Assembly: GCA_031200235.1 (NCBI GenBank) | Contig: CP133595.1 | Span: 496,001 to 560,000 of the forward strand | Source of the DNA: Cuniculiplasma divulgatum | Lineage (GTDB): Archaea; Thermoplasmatota; Thermoplasmata; Thermoplasmatales; Thermoplasmataceae | DNA: 64,000 nucleotides | Direction: 5' to 3' | Shown: positions 36,239-45,276 of the stretch, one piece after another | How the letters are laid out: each line of letters starts with the position of its first letter | Position numbering within the stretch: position 1 is the first letter of the stretch | Translations under genes and position numbers: made by a program | Notes under the pieces: generated by a model | Seen by the model: only the letters and a program-made list of their open reading frames with translations | Told to the model about the DNA's origin: nothing | Databases searched by the model: none

Positions 36239-37684
36239 TCAGACAGGGTTGGGCTTGAACCTCTCCTTGGCGTCCTCTATGATTGTTTTCACGGTTTTCT
36301 TGAATGGAGCGAACTCCTCCGGCGTCTTTGGATAAGCATCGTAGAGGCTGTTGAATTCCTTCATCTTTCCCACCACATAGACAAGGTTTGAGAATGCCCT
36401 TACGTTGGTGGCGCCCTTCAGCACCATCTTGAACTTTGATGCAAGGCTCAGTTCCGGGATGAGCCCCAGTGTTATGTCCGATGCCTCCTTGGTTGTGAGG
36501 AATGTCCTCATGCCGTAGTTCAGGATATCGTTGTTCAGGGACTGCAGGTATATCCTGAAAACCTCCATTCCAGCCGTTCTCTTTCCGTATGCCTGGTTGT
36601 AGTCAAGATTGTACTTCCACAGGCCCTTCACGGACGTGTCGTTCTCCTCCACAGCGCGGACTGCATTTTCTCCAGCAAGTATTCCCGATATGAGCGCCGG
36701 GCCGATTCCTCCAGCACTGATGGGATTTGGCATGACCATGCTGTCTCCGGCTCCCATGTACCCGTCGTACACCAGGCTCTCCATCTGCCTCCTGACCGAG
36801 ACGGACCATATGCCCTTTCCGTTGTTGTTCTTGTTGAATATCCGCAGGTTCTTGAGGGCAGGATTCCATTTCACGTAATTGTCTATGAGGGTCTGCAGGT
36901 TGTCTGATCTCTTCATCTTGGCGTTCCTGATGTCCAGGCTTCTCTTCTGGACACCCAGGCCAATGTTTATCCTGTTACCGCTCTTGGGAAACACCCAGCC
37001 GTATCCGCCTGGGGCGATCTCGTTGTTCAGGTGGATCAGCGCATTGTCAGGATCGTAATACTTCAGATCGGCATGATCAAGATCGAATTCATAGATGTAC
37101 CTGCCTGTTGATTCAATGTCGTCTATGTCCACTGTCCTCTCTATGTAAGGGTTCTCAGGCAGGTTCCTCCTCAGGACTGTTGAAACGCCAAGGGCATCTA
37201 TGACAACCTTTGCCCTGAATTCCTTCTCCTCCTTGTTCCTGTCCCTTCCATGGACTCCCACGACCTTCTTCCCGTCAAGGACCGGCCCAGAAATGTCGAA
37301 CTGGCTGATGTATTCCACATCTGTCTTCCTGGCAATCTGCAGGAGCTTGGACTCAAACTCAGGCCTGTCAAGGGTGAATCCAACCCCCTCGAACATGAAC
37401 CTTGTCTTGAGGTCAGGTGAAATTGCATAAACGCCGTCAACCCTCCTGTCAAGTTCCGGGAATCCGAATGAAATTCCCAATTTTTTGGTAACGAAGTCTA
37501 TGTGCGATCCGGCAACTGCATCCCCGCATGTCCAGCCCCATACTGTCTTCTTCCCAACTTCCTCCTCCGTGTTCCTGTCAAGCATCAGGACCCTCTTGCC
37601 GGCCCTTGCAGCAACAGTGGCTGCAAGCATGCCGGAAAGGCCTGCTCCTGCAACTATTATATCATAATTGTCCACGCTGTTCAT
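36239..37684 (-). CDS. Geranylgeranyl reductase-family flavoprotein
   Basis: A 481-residue FAD protein: IIVAGAGLSGMLAATVAARAG at the N-terminus, the substrate-side VWGWTCGDAV, and the second FAD motif GAGDSMVMPNPISAGGIGPAL. This pattern fits digeranylgeranylglycerophospholipid reductase, which saturates archaeal lipid chains. It is longer than the usual 400 residues, with an additional C-terminal helical part. It converges on nth with a 2-base gap. Confidence 0.82.
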   Translation of the reverse strand: MNSVDNYDIIVAGAGLSGMLAATVAARAGKRVLMLDRNTEEEVGKKTVWGWTCGDAVAGSHIDFVTKKLGISFGFPELDRRVDGVYAISPDLKTRFMFEGVGFTLDRPEFESKLLQIARKTDVEYISQFDISGPVLDGKKVVGVHGRDRNKEEKEFRAKVVIDALGVSTVLRRNLPENPYIERTVDIDDIESTGRYIYEFDLDHADLKYYDPDNALIHLNNEIAPGGYGWVFPKSGNRINIGLGVQKRSLDIRNAKMKRSDNLQTLIDNYVKWNPALKNLRIFNKNNNGKGIWSVSVRRQMESLVYDGYMGAGDSMVMPNPISAGGIGPALISGILAGENAVRAVEENDTSVKGLWKYNLDYNQAYGKRTAGMEVFRIYLQSLNNDILNYGMRTFLTTKEASDITLGLIPELSLASKFKMVLKGATNVRAFSNLVYVVGKMKEFNSLYDAYPKTPEEFAPFKKTVKTIIEDAKERFKPNPV

Positions 37685-37789
37685 GAAAATCGACTACTGC
37701 CTGAGTATATGGCACCATATTTAAAATTTATTTGATCCGGCCGGAGTGACAGAATCAATGAAAAACAAAATGATACCAGACGCATTACG

Positions 37790-38917
37790 TTGACATTGCC
37801 TGACTGCATCATAATCGGTGGTGGCCCGTCCGGGTCAGTGATTTCAAGGATTCTTCAGAAGCGCGGCTTCGCCACGGCAATCGTTGACATGAGGATGGAG
37901 ATCGGCGCTCCCATGACATGCGATGATCTTGTAAACGTCAGGGATGTCAGGTCTGCCGGGGCAGATCCAGATGAAATGCCCATTGAGATGCTTGATGGCG
38001 TTGAAATCCACTGCGGATCGGCCGCGCTGACCATGGCAGCATCAGGAAAGGAAGGCGATGCATTCAATGCCGCAGTTGAGACAGACCGGCTCAAAAAGGA
38101 GATCACGGCACTTGCTGCGCTGGAAGGCTCCCATGTCCACATCAGGTCCAGGGCAGAAGCCGTTTCACTGAATGCCCAGGGCGACTTTGAAGTTATGGTC
38201 AGGACCGGTTCCCATGAGGAACTGCTCAGGTCGCGTTTTTTGGTGCTGGCTGGCGGATCATGGGACAGTGCACCTGCCTTTGCAGGCCGGCCACCGCTGC
38301 AAAACCTTGCCCGGCCAGGTTTCAGTTATGGCAGATCAGTGGCCCGGACAGATGAAAGAAAAATTGCCTCCTTGATCTTCAATGGCCATGAACACTGCAT
38401 CAACATTGAAAATCCCATTCCCGGGGGCTTTCACGATTCAATATGCTTGATGCCTGGAAAGCCTGGAGTGACCGTTGCTGATACAGTATCGCCATCAGGT
38501 TCAGTTGCCGTCGGACAGAAGTTCTTTGCCCTACCGGCTGCACCCGTACCAGAATACGGTGGTGCCATTGTTGCGGGGCTGCAGTCAGGCCTGTGGAATC
38601 CCATTTTCTCAACTGCGTTCCACCAGTCTGTCGCCACGGCTCAGCTTGCGGCAGAATGCATAACTGCCCAGCTTGAAGGCAGGGTTGAAAATGCTGTCCA
38701 GAGATACACGGAGAGATTTCAGGCAGAACTTGCACAATCTCCGAGGGATGAGTTCCTTCTCTACAACGAACTCATGAAAGCACAGCCCCGTGAAATTGAA
38801 AAATTCATGGAAAAACTTGCCACAGAAGAATATTCAGAAATATCGGTAGCTGAGATTGAAAGGCGGATGCACATGGATATTGGCGGGCTTATGGACCTCC
38901 TTAATGAGGATCACTGA
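37790..38917 (+). CDS. Second FAD-dependent oxidoreductase of the geranylgeranyl reductase type
   Basis: A 375-residue flavoprotein, divergent from the previous gene. It starts CIIIGGGPSGSVISRILQKRG with an acidic end to the second strand (IVDMR) and a GAPMTCDDLVNV stretch comparable to the GGR substrate loop. The usual GDAA motif near residue 260 is weak (GAIVAGLQSGLWNP), so it may reduce a different substrate. The start is TTG 37790 or TTG 37796; no ATG lies in frame nearby. It overlaps srp54 by 7 bases tail to tail. Confidence 0.65.
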   Translation: MTLPDCIIIGGGPSGSVISRILQKRGFATAIVDMRMEIGAPMTCDDLVNVRDVRSAGADPDEMPIEMLDGVEIHCGSAALTMAASGKEGDAFNAAVETDRLKKEITALAALEGSHVHIRSRAEAVSLNAQGDFEVMVRTGSHEELLRSRFLVLAGGSWDSAPAFAGRPPLQNLARPGFSYGRSVARTDERKIASLIFNGHEHCINIENPIPGGFHDSICLMPGKPGVTVADTVSPSGSVAVGQKFFALPAAPVPEYGGAIVAGLQSGLWNPIFSTAFHQSVATAQLAAECITAQLEGRVENAVQRYTERFQAELAQSPRDEFLLYNELMKAQPREIEKFMEKLATEEYSEISVAEIERRMHMDIGGLMDLLNEDH

Positions 38918-40281
38918 ATGCCCTCGAGATTCTCCAGACCGAAATTGCCGGCCTTTATCTGGTTCCTCATGAGTTTCTTGAATCCGCGGTTGCCCTTCAT
39001 GGCCTTGAGATTGTTCTTCATTGCCTTGAACTCCCTCAGGAGATTCCTCACATCAGTTTCCTCCCTTCCTGATCCTCTGGCTATCCTGACGATGCGTCTG
39101 GCATTTATCTCGTCTGGATGCTCCAGCTCATAGAAGGTCATGGAATCCATTATGACACGGTAGTTGTTCAGCTTGTCCTGAGCATTGTCCAGGTCCTCAG
39201 CACCGATCTTCCCTCCGCCGGGAATTTTTGAGAGCGGGAGGGCATCAAACATCTTCCTCATTATGCCGGGCTGCGCGAACTTCTCCCAGATCTCGTACAT
39301 GTCCTTGAGATTGAATTTCCCGGACATGAGGCGGTTCATTGATTCCTCGGCCTCTTCCTCTGTTATCTGGGTCTCCTGGAATGCCTCAAGAAGTGTTTCC
39401 AGGTCACCAAGGCCAAGCAGGCGTGACAGGAACTTCTTCGCATTGAAGACCTCAAGATCATCCATGTGTTCCCCCGTACCTATGAAATACACGGGCGCAT
39501 GGATATCTGCAACCGCACTGAGGGCCCCTCCACCCTTCCCAGTGCCGTCCATCTTGGTGATTATGACTCCCGTTATTCCTACAGCATCGTTTATAGCCTT
39601 TGCCTGCGGGCCTGCCTGCTGCCCTATGGTGGCGTCCATGACCAGGAGGACCTCCTTTGGCTGGAATTTTTTCTTTATCTCCGTGATCTCGTCAATAAGT
39701 TCCTGGTTCAGTGAATCCCTGCCGCTGGTATCAATGATCTTCACCTTGAGGTCCTTCAGTTGTTCCAGGCCGTTGCTTATTATCCTGACTGGATTCTTCT
39801 GCCCCTTCTCGCCATAAAACGGGACATTCACCTGCTTTGCCACCTGTTCCAGCTGATCGTAGGCTCCCGGCCTGTGGACATCTGCTGCTATGAGCCCAAC
39901 ACTGAGCCCCTTCCTGTGGAAAAATTTGGCAAGTTTGCCTGCGCTTGTGGTCTTGCCCTGACCGTATAGACCAACGAGCATAATGGTCTGCTCACCAAGC
40001 TCTATCTTTGAGTCCTCCCCCAGAATCTTCAGGAGCTCCTCGTAGATGATCTTGATCATGTAGTCCTGTTCGGTCATGCCAGCAGGGGGCTTTTCCTCGC
40101 TGGCCCTGCGTTCAAGGGTGGAAGAAAGATTCAGGACAAGCTTGACATTCACGTCAGCCTTCAGGAGCGCTCTTTGAAGTTCCTTGGAAACCTCCTTTAT
40201 TGTCTCCTTGTCAATGTAGCTTGCACGTGATATCTTGCGTATTGTCTCCCTGAGCGATCCGGCCAGCCCTTCAAGAACCAT
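38911..40281 (-). CDS. srp54: Signal recognition particle GTPase SRP54
   Basis: A 456-residue protein with an N-domain helix bundle (1-90), a GTPase G-domain (GLYGQGKTTSAGKLAKFF, DTSGRDSLNQEL, TKMDGTGKGGGALS) and a methionine-rich M-domain (FNLKDMYEIWEKF onward) that binds 7S RNA and signal peptides. The G1 loop GLYGQGKTT and the DTSGR motif are slight variants of the common form. Confidence 0.95.
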   Translation of the reverse strand: MVLEGLAGSLRETIRKISRASYIDKETIKEVSKELQRALLKADVNVKLVLNLSSTLERRASEEKPPAGMTEQDYMIKIIYEELLKILGEDSKIELGEQTIMLVGLYGQGKTTSAGKLAKFFHRKGLSVGLIAADVHRPGAYDQLEQVAKQVNVPFYGEKGQKNPVRIISNGLEQLKDLKVKIIDTSGRDSLNQELIDEITEIKKKFQPKEVLLVMDATIGQQAGPQAKAINDAVGITGVIITKMDGTGKGGGALSAVADIHAPVYFIGTGEHMDDLEVFNAKKFLSRLLGLGDLETLLEAFQETQITEEEAEESMNRLMSGKFNLKDMYEIWEKFAQPGIMRKMFDALPLSKIPGGGKIGAEDLDNAQDKLNNYRVIMDSMTFYELEHPDEINARRIVRIARGSGREETDVRNLLREFKAMKNNLKAMKGNRGFKKLMRNQIKAGNFGLENLEGIQ

Positions 40282-40313
40282 TAAGCATCACTGGTAGAAA
40301 TGAATCCAAGGAT

Positions 40314-40619
40314 TTAATATTCTCTCCACCTGTAGCCGCATTCCTCACAGGTGTAAAACTTCGTTTCCGGTTCATCTGCAGACCTGGTCTGTTTCAGGAG
40401 ATAATATGCGCCCTTGTGGTGGCATTTTGGGCAGACTGCATCGGAATCCAGAGGCTCCGCATTCTTCTCCTCCTTGATCATTATTACCTCCTTGGCTGCG
40501 GAGGTGCTTACTATCTTGCCTGACTTGCCTGTTCCGGCTGTCTGGGTGTACCCGCAATTGGTGCAGACCATCTTTCCGTTTGAGGGTGTCATGAGTGAAC
40601 CGCATTTAGGACAGAACAT
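40314..40619 (-). CDS. tfs: Transcription factor S (TFIIS/RPB9-like)
   Basis: A 101-residue protein with two zinc ribbons: CPKCG...CTNCG at the N-terminus and CPKC...CEECG at the C-terminus. The C-terminal ribbon bears the acidic tip RSADEPET that inserts into the RNA polymerase active site to promote transcript cleavage. It lies directly upstream of srp54 with 32 bases between. Confidence 0.93.
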   Translation of the reverse strand: MFCPKCGSLMTPSNGKMVCTNCGYTQTAGTGKSGKIVSTSAAKEVIMIKEEKNAEPLDSDAVCPKCHHKGAYYLLKQTRSADEPETKFYTCEECGYRWREY

Positions 40620-40728
40620 AGAAAGGATGAATTCCGAGATAGTATATATACATTGACCTTTACAAATTGCTTAATTCCGGCAAGATGTTGTACAAAAATG
40701 ATAATTACTACTTTGAATATTGTGAGGC

Positions 40729-41151
40729 ATGGCGAAATTTGACGAGGAACACATTCCGGAAATTCTGGACAGGTACAGAACAGTGGCAGTTGTTGGCATA
40801 TCCGACAAGCCTGACCGTGACAGCTACAGGGTAGCTGAATACCTGAAACAGTCCGGGTACAACATACTGCCGGTTAATCCAGCGCTGGACCAGTGGCTGG
40901 GCATAAAGGCATACAGGGACCTTTCATCCATTCCAGAAGATGTCAGGGTGGAAATAGTGGATGTCTTCCGGAAACCAGATGCGGCACTGCAGGTGGTGGA
41001 GGAAGCCCTGAAACTGAAACCAGCAGTAGTATGGCTCCAGGAGGGAGTTGTGAACCAGGAGGCTGCTGAACTTGCGAAATCCCACGGCATACAGGTAGTT
41101 ATGGATCGCTGCATGATGAAGGAGCACAGGAAATACCACAGCAAAGCATAA
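40729..41151 (+). CDS. CoA-binding domain protein (YccU type)
   Basis: A 140-residue Rossmann-fold protein: VAVVGISDKPDRDSYRVAEYL, YNILPVNPAL and VVWLQEGVVNQEAAELA match the CoA_binding_2 family. It probably binds CoA or a nucleotide; exact role unknown. A C-terminal Cys (VVMDRCMMKEHRK) is conserved in the family. The ATG at 40729 is convincing, followed downstream by tRNA-Ser. Confidence 0.85.
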   Translation: MAKFDEEHIPEILDRYRTVAVVGISDKPDRDSYRVAEYLKQSGYNILPVNPALDQWLGIKAYRDLSSIPEDVRVEIVDVFRKPDAALQVVEEALKLKPAVVWLQEGVVNQEAAELAKSHGIQVVMDRCMMKEHRKYHSKA

Positions 41152-41182
41152 AAATCTTAACCGGAAGTTCCATACACATTGG

Positions 41183-41265
41183 GTCGGGGTAGCCTAGCCT
41201 GGTAAGGCGATAGACTCGAGATCTATTGCTCTTGTAGCTCGGGAGTTCGAATCTCCCCCCCGGCG
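41183..41265 (+). tRNA. tRNA-Ser (CGA)
   Basis: An 83-base class II tRNA: acceptor GTCGGGG/CCCCGGC, anticodon stem ATAGA/TCTAT with loop CTCGAGA (anticodon CGA), a long variable arm, T-loop TTCGAAT and discriminator G as in serine tRNAs. No encoded CCA and no intron. Confidence 0.95.
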
Positions 41266-41343
41266 TTACTGATTTTGTTCCCTGTATGGTTTAAATTTCC
41301 TCATTCATGAAATATGATGCCACATGGGGATTGTTTTTAAGAG

Positions 41344-42129
41344 GTGGTGAAATCACAGGCAGTGCTGGATATCCTTATCCTTATGATCGTCGGCGTGGCA
41401 GTTGGCGCACTCACTGGAATGACTGGCAGCAGCGGCGTTCTGGTTGTTGTGCCCGCACTGAGCCTCATGGGATTCACGTTCCAGAGATCGGTGGGTGCGA
41501 GCCTTCTTGTGGACGTCATAACCACATCCATAGTCATATACGTATATCTCAGGAAGCGCAGTGTCTACGTGAGGAGCGGGATTTTCATGGGCCTTGGCGC
41601 AATCATAGGAGCACAGATAGGGTCAAGGGTAGCTGTGTCCATATCCCAGCATCCACTGGAAATCGCATTCGTTGTTCTCACAGCGGTGCTTGCCTTCCAG
41701 ATGTACAGAAGGGCATTTGGAAAACCCCGTGAAAAAAAGAATATTCACCTATCCTTTCCGGAGATGCAGGCACTTCCACTTGCCTTTGCCCTGAGCATTC
41801 CAGTGGGATTTCTGACGGGCACAATAGGCACCAGCGGAGGCATCATGTTCATAGGCATAACAATGCTCCTCTTCACTGTACCTGCACAGAAAATGGTGGG
41901 CACAGCCACCCTTGCCATGTTTTTCTCCGCGTTCAGCGGGACTGTTGGTTATGCTTCCCTTGGGCTTATTGACTTTACTGCTGCTGCCATTATAGGGGTG
42001 GCTTCCCTTGCATCCGGTATTGGATTCTCATATCTTGCTCACAGAACCTCCGAGAAAGGCATATATGCAGCCATAGGAACCGTGTTTATCGTGGTGATCT
42101 TTGTGGAACTTTTCAAGATCATCCTCTGA
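41344..42129 (+). CDS. TauE/SafE-family membrane exporter, second copy
   Basis: A 261-residue membrane protein with the two-half pattern (VGALTGMTGSSGVLVVVPAL, and VGFLTGTIGTSGGIMFIG in the second half). Start GTG 41344, within GAGGTGGTG, so the preceding GAGGTG may act as ribosome site. Substrate unknown; sulfur-containing anion export would suit the sulfur-relay genes elsewhere in the window. It differs clearly from the copy at 361-1149. Confidence 0.82.
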   Translation: MVKSQAVLDILILMIVGVAVGALTGMTGSSGVLVVVPALSLMGFTFQRSVGASLLVDVITTSIVIYVYLRKRSVYVRSGIFMGLGAIIGAQIGSRVAVSISQHPLEIAFVVLTAVLAFQMYRRAFGKPREKKNIHLSFPEMQALPLAFALSIPVGFLTGTIGTSGGIMFIGITMLLFTVPAQKMVGTATLAMFFSAFSGTVGYASLGLIDFTAAAIIGVASLASGIGFSYLAHRTSEKGIYAAIGTVFIVVIFVELFKIIL

Positions 42130-42150
42130 TAGTTACAAACCTTGCTGTGA

Positions 42151-42321
42151 TCATCCCTTCTTCCTCGCGTCATCCAGGAGAAGCTCCTGGTATGCATCGT
42201 CATCCATCTCCATTACAAATGGGCCACTGTAGCCGCAGTCCAGGCACTTGTACTGACCCATGATCATGATCATTGCTCCCGTCACGTTGTCAGAATGGCA
42301 CATGGGACACACTTTATGCAT
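42151..42321 (-). CDS. Small zinc-ribbon protein (56 residues)
   Basis: A short frame from ATG 42321 to TGA 42151. It encodes a single zinc ribbon CPMC-x17-CLDC-type, followed by an acidic tail (EMDDDAYQELLLDDAR). Start and stop are clear and the codon use matches the neighbours. Such tiny zinc ribbons are common in archaea and often bind RNA polymerase, ribosomes or nucleic acid; the role here is unknown. It is convergent with the TauE/SafE gene and divergent from the kinase at 42434. Confidence 0.75.
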   Translation of the reverse strand: MHKVCPMCHSDNVTGAMIMIMGQYKCLDCGYSGPFVMEMDDDAYQELLLDDARKKG

Positions 42322-42433
42322 TCATACACATGCTGAACCTGAAGATAAGCATAGTTCATGCAGGAAATGTTTATACTCAAATCGCAATCATTCTCCTGAC
42401 CCGCTAACTTGAAAAAACAGGGAGCGTATAGTA

Positions 42434-43393
42434 TTGCTTAAAATTCTCAATGAAAGCAAGGTCTCTCCATTCATATCTTTCACAAGGGATGAGTGGAAAG
42501 CACTTCGTGATTCAACTCCAATGACCGTGTCAGAGGAGGACCTCAGCATAATAAGAGGAATAAACGAGAAAATCTCGCTCCAGGAGGTTGAAGAGGTTTT
42601 CCTGCCTCTGTCCAGGCTCATGAACATATATTACTGCGCAGCCAGGCAGCTTTACGATTCCAGGCGGGAGTTCCTCAAGGAGAAGGGGGAGAAGGTACCC
42701 TATGTGGTGGGGATGGCAGGCAGCGTTGCGGTTGGGAAGAGCACCATAGGAAGACTCCTGAAGATCCTCTTTTCAAGATGGCCCACTGCACCAAAGGTTT
42801 CGCTCATTGCAACAGATGGCTTCCTGCTTCCAAACAGCGTGCTGGAAGCAAAGGGACTCATGAACAGGAAGGGCTTTCCCGAAAGTTATGATGTGAGGGC
42901 ACTGATTCACTTTCTCTATGAGCTTAAGAGTGGTAAAGATGATCTCAAGATTCCCCTCTACTCACATCTGACCTATGACATAGTTCCGGGGCAGTTCCAG
43001 GAGATAAAGAGGCCGGATATAGTCATACTGGAGGGGCTCAATGTTCTCCAGACCAGGAGTACAATGGCATCCCAGACCAATCCTGAACTACTTGTATCAG
43101 ACTTCTTTGATTTTTCCATATATGTGGATGCCGATGTTGCAGACATCAAGAAATGGTACATCGACAGGTTCCTGGTGTTCAGGGAAACAGCATTCAGGGA
43201 TCCAAAGTCCTTTTTCAGGAAGTATGCGGAGTTGGACACTGAAGATGCCATAGCAACAGCTTCGTCCATATGGGAAGAGATCAATGCCGTGAACCTGAGG
43301 CAGAATATTGAGCCCACAAAATACCACGCACACCTGATCCTGAAGAAGGGACCCGATCATTCTGTGACCGATGTATTTATGAGAAAAATATGA
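42434..43393 (+). CDS. coaA: Pantothenate kinase, type I (CoaA-like)
   Basis: A 319-residue P-loop kinase of the bacterial type I fold: GMAGSVAVGKSTIGRLL, LIATDGFLLPN, YDVRALIHFL, IVILEGLNVLQ and FSIYVDADVADIKKWYIDRF. It phosphorylates pantothenate in CoA synthesis. Most archaea instead use pantoate kinase and phosphopantothenate synthetase; Thermoplasmatales are a known exception (a Picrophilus pantothenate kinase has been studied), so the gene supports that affiliation. The start is TTG 42434. Confidence 0.88.
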   Translation: MLKILNESKVSPFISFTRDEWKALRDSTPMTVSEEDLSIIRGINEKISLQEVEEVFLPLSRLMNIYYCAARQLYDSRREFLKEKGEKVPYVVGMAGSVAVGKSTIGRLLKILFSRWPTAPKVSLIATDGFLLPNSVLEAKGLMNRKGFPESYDVRALIHFLYELKSGKDDLKIPLYSHLTYDIVPGQFQEIKRPDIVILEGLNVLQTRSTMASQTNPELLVSDFFDFSIYVDADVADIKKWYIDRFLVFRETAFRDPKSFFRKYAELDTEDAIATASSIWEEINAVNLRQNIEPTKYHAHLILKKGPDHSVTDVFMRKI

Positions 43394-43591
43394 AACTGAG
43401 CCACAGTTCATTGGATTTTACACGGTAATCCCCATCATCCCTGATCAGTATGGGAGGATTCCCCTAGCAAGAATATTCAACGCAATTTGAAATCGTTACC
43501 CGGTACGGAGTCCTCTGCCTGTTTGCCATTTGGAAGAAATTAATGGGACTTATACAATTGATTAAAAAGAAGAAAATGCGAATTGAGGTAT

Positions 43592-43834
43592 TTACTTCGT
43601 CTTTCGCATCATAACTTCATAGTATCCGTCGCGGTCATATACACCTACAAGCTCATTTTGTGATTTGTCCACCCAGGCAGGAGCATCATCCTTTACGCTT
43701 GGATCCGAAGAATATACAGCTATAATATCCCCAACTTTCGCATCCTTGTAGGCTATGAGCATCTCCCAGAGAGCTCCAGGACAAATTGTTCCCCGCACAT
43801 CAACTATCTTTGCCGGTTTCAATTCTTTTTCCAT
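43592..43834 (-). CDS. TusA/SirA-like sulfur carrier protein
   Basis: An 80-residue TusA-fold protein. The conserved sulfur-carrying Cys is in DVRGTICPGALWEM, with the YKDAKVGDIIAVYSSD core after it. The ATG at 43834 gives the family length; the open frame upstream is not protein-like. Closely resembles the TusA at 57407-57655 (both contain the KVGDxIxVYS core and end in a YYE-methionine-lysine stretch), suggesting a duplication. It stands alone here. Confidence 0.85.
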   Translation of the reverse strand: MEKELKPAKIVDVRGTICPGALWEMLIAYKDAKVGDIIAVYSSDPSVKDDAPAWVDKSQNELVGVYDRDGYYEVMMRKTK

Positions 43835-44032
43835 TTTATCACATCCCGTGGGACTTGATGTGAATCCGTAATCCCAACTTGACATATAAACAAAGCCATC
43901 CTCAAGAGAAGTTCTCATTATTCGCGGCAATTTCAAAGGAAAACCTGACGTACTTGATTTTTCCCGGGAACCTCATAAAGATGGATGGTGCATTTCTAAA
44001 ATCCAACTGAATCAAAAAGTCCGGTTAATAAA

Positions 44033-44107
44033 TGGGGCTGACCGGATTTGAACCGGTGACCTCCCGGTTATCAGCCGGGTGCTCAAACCATGCTAAGCTA
44101 CAACCCC
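44033..44107 (-). tRNA. tRNA-Ile (GAT)
   Basis: A 75-base cloverleaf on the minus strand: acceptor GGGGTTG/CAGCCCC, anticodon stem CCCGG/CCGGG with loop CTGATAA (anticodon GAT), T-stem ACCGG/CCGGT. No encoded CCA and no intron. Confidence 0.95.
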
Positions 44108-44216
44108 TGTTTCCAGAAATACTGGAAATGGAAGCCCCCTAAAATTGGAGGAGCCGTAATAAACATTTCGCAACCTAACAGTAGATATGCTTGTTCAGTT
44201 TCCAATTTCTGCTCGA

Positions 44217-45146
44217 TCATTTCCTGTGGTAAATTTCATTCAAGTTTTCTGAAGAAGAGGCGCATACCGGGCAAATCTCGCTGGATGACGGCTGGCCGCA
44301 AACTGCGCATTTTCCCACTGCCGTATCTGAGCCGCCCCGTATTGATGGCTTGATCCTGTCAAGGAAGTTCAGCAGCGCAAAACGTGTTCCAGGGGAGCGT
44401 TCTTCAAGTGTTTCCACAACGTCGCGAAACGTGTTTCTCTGTGCTTTTTCATAGTAAGGGCACCATGAAGCATCAAAGTCGATCCCCTTCAGGATGGCGT
44501 AAAGCATTACCTCCTTCTCGGGGATGCGCCTCAGGGGCAGTATCCTCCTGACCATGCCTTCCCGGGAATCACTGTGCGGTGCCATCCTGGCAAGCCTGTC
44601 AACGTCTCCTCGGGCCACATTCATGAGTATTGACTGGGAGTAGTCGTCAAGATTCATGCCAAGAGCAACATAATCCGATTCAAGGGAGAGACTTTCAAGA
44701 TTCATCATCTGCCTCCTCATGGGGCCGCAGCGCGAGCATGGAATGGCGTCAGGGTTTTCCGAGACAACGCGATCCATGGTTGTGCCGAAATGATCCTGAA
44801 ATGATATGGTTGAGTGCTCCACACCCAGCATCCTGGAAAGCATGCGTGCCTTCTCCAGGCCGGAGCTGCGGTATCCTTCAATGCCTTCATCCACTGTGAA
44901 TGCCTTCAGCGTGACATTCTTCCTGCCCTTGAATAGCTCTGCCAGAGAATAGAGGGTGACAGAACTGTCCTTGCCCCCTGAGATCGCAACAGATATTGTT
45001 ATGTGGGCACCTGAAAATGATACCTGGTCCCTTATCTCCCTTCTGATTCTCCTGTCAACTGAAGCGATGAAGTGATCCGCGCAGAGCATTTCACCGCTGT
45101 ACCTGGCCTCGTAAACAGCGTCCCTGCCGCAGATAGTACACTTCAT
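44217..45146 (-). CDS. tRNA 2-thiolation enzyme (TtuA/Ncs6 type)
   Basis: A 309-residue PP-loop enzyme. An N-terminal zinc finger (CTICGR...CADH), PP-loop SVAISGGKDSSVTLYSL near residue 52, catalytic/Fe-S cysteines in PCSRCGPMRR and ASWCPYYEK, and a C-terminal zinc finger (CAVCGQ...CPVC) give the full TtuA/Ncs6/CTU1 pattern. It thiolates a tRNA uridine (position 34 or 54). It is read away from the tRNA-Ile start region, with about 110 bases between. Confidence 0.88.
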   Translation of the reverse strand: MKCTICGRDAVYEARYSGEMLCADHFIASVDRRIRREIRDQVSFSGAHITISVAISGGKDSSVTLYSLAELFKGRKNVTLKAFTVDEGIEGYRSSGLEKARMLSRMLGVEHSTISFQDHFGTTMDRVVSENPDAIPCSRCGPMRRQMMNLESLSLESDYVALGMNLDDYSQSILMNVARGDVDRLARMAPHSDSREGMVRRILPLRRIPEKEVMLYAILKGIDFDASWCPYYEKAQRNTFRDVVETLEERSPGTRFALLNFLDRIKPSIRGGSDTAVGKCAVCGQPSSSEICPVCASSSENLNEIYHRK

Positions 45147-45276
45147 GGAGGTGTATGATTATCTACATTATTGCTCTTTCCAATGCGGGTTATGAAGATG
45201 CGGTAAATTATGACTCATGGCTCAAACCACCGCGTGAACCTCAGTGCCCATCATGGTACGGTGACCTGCTGGCAGA

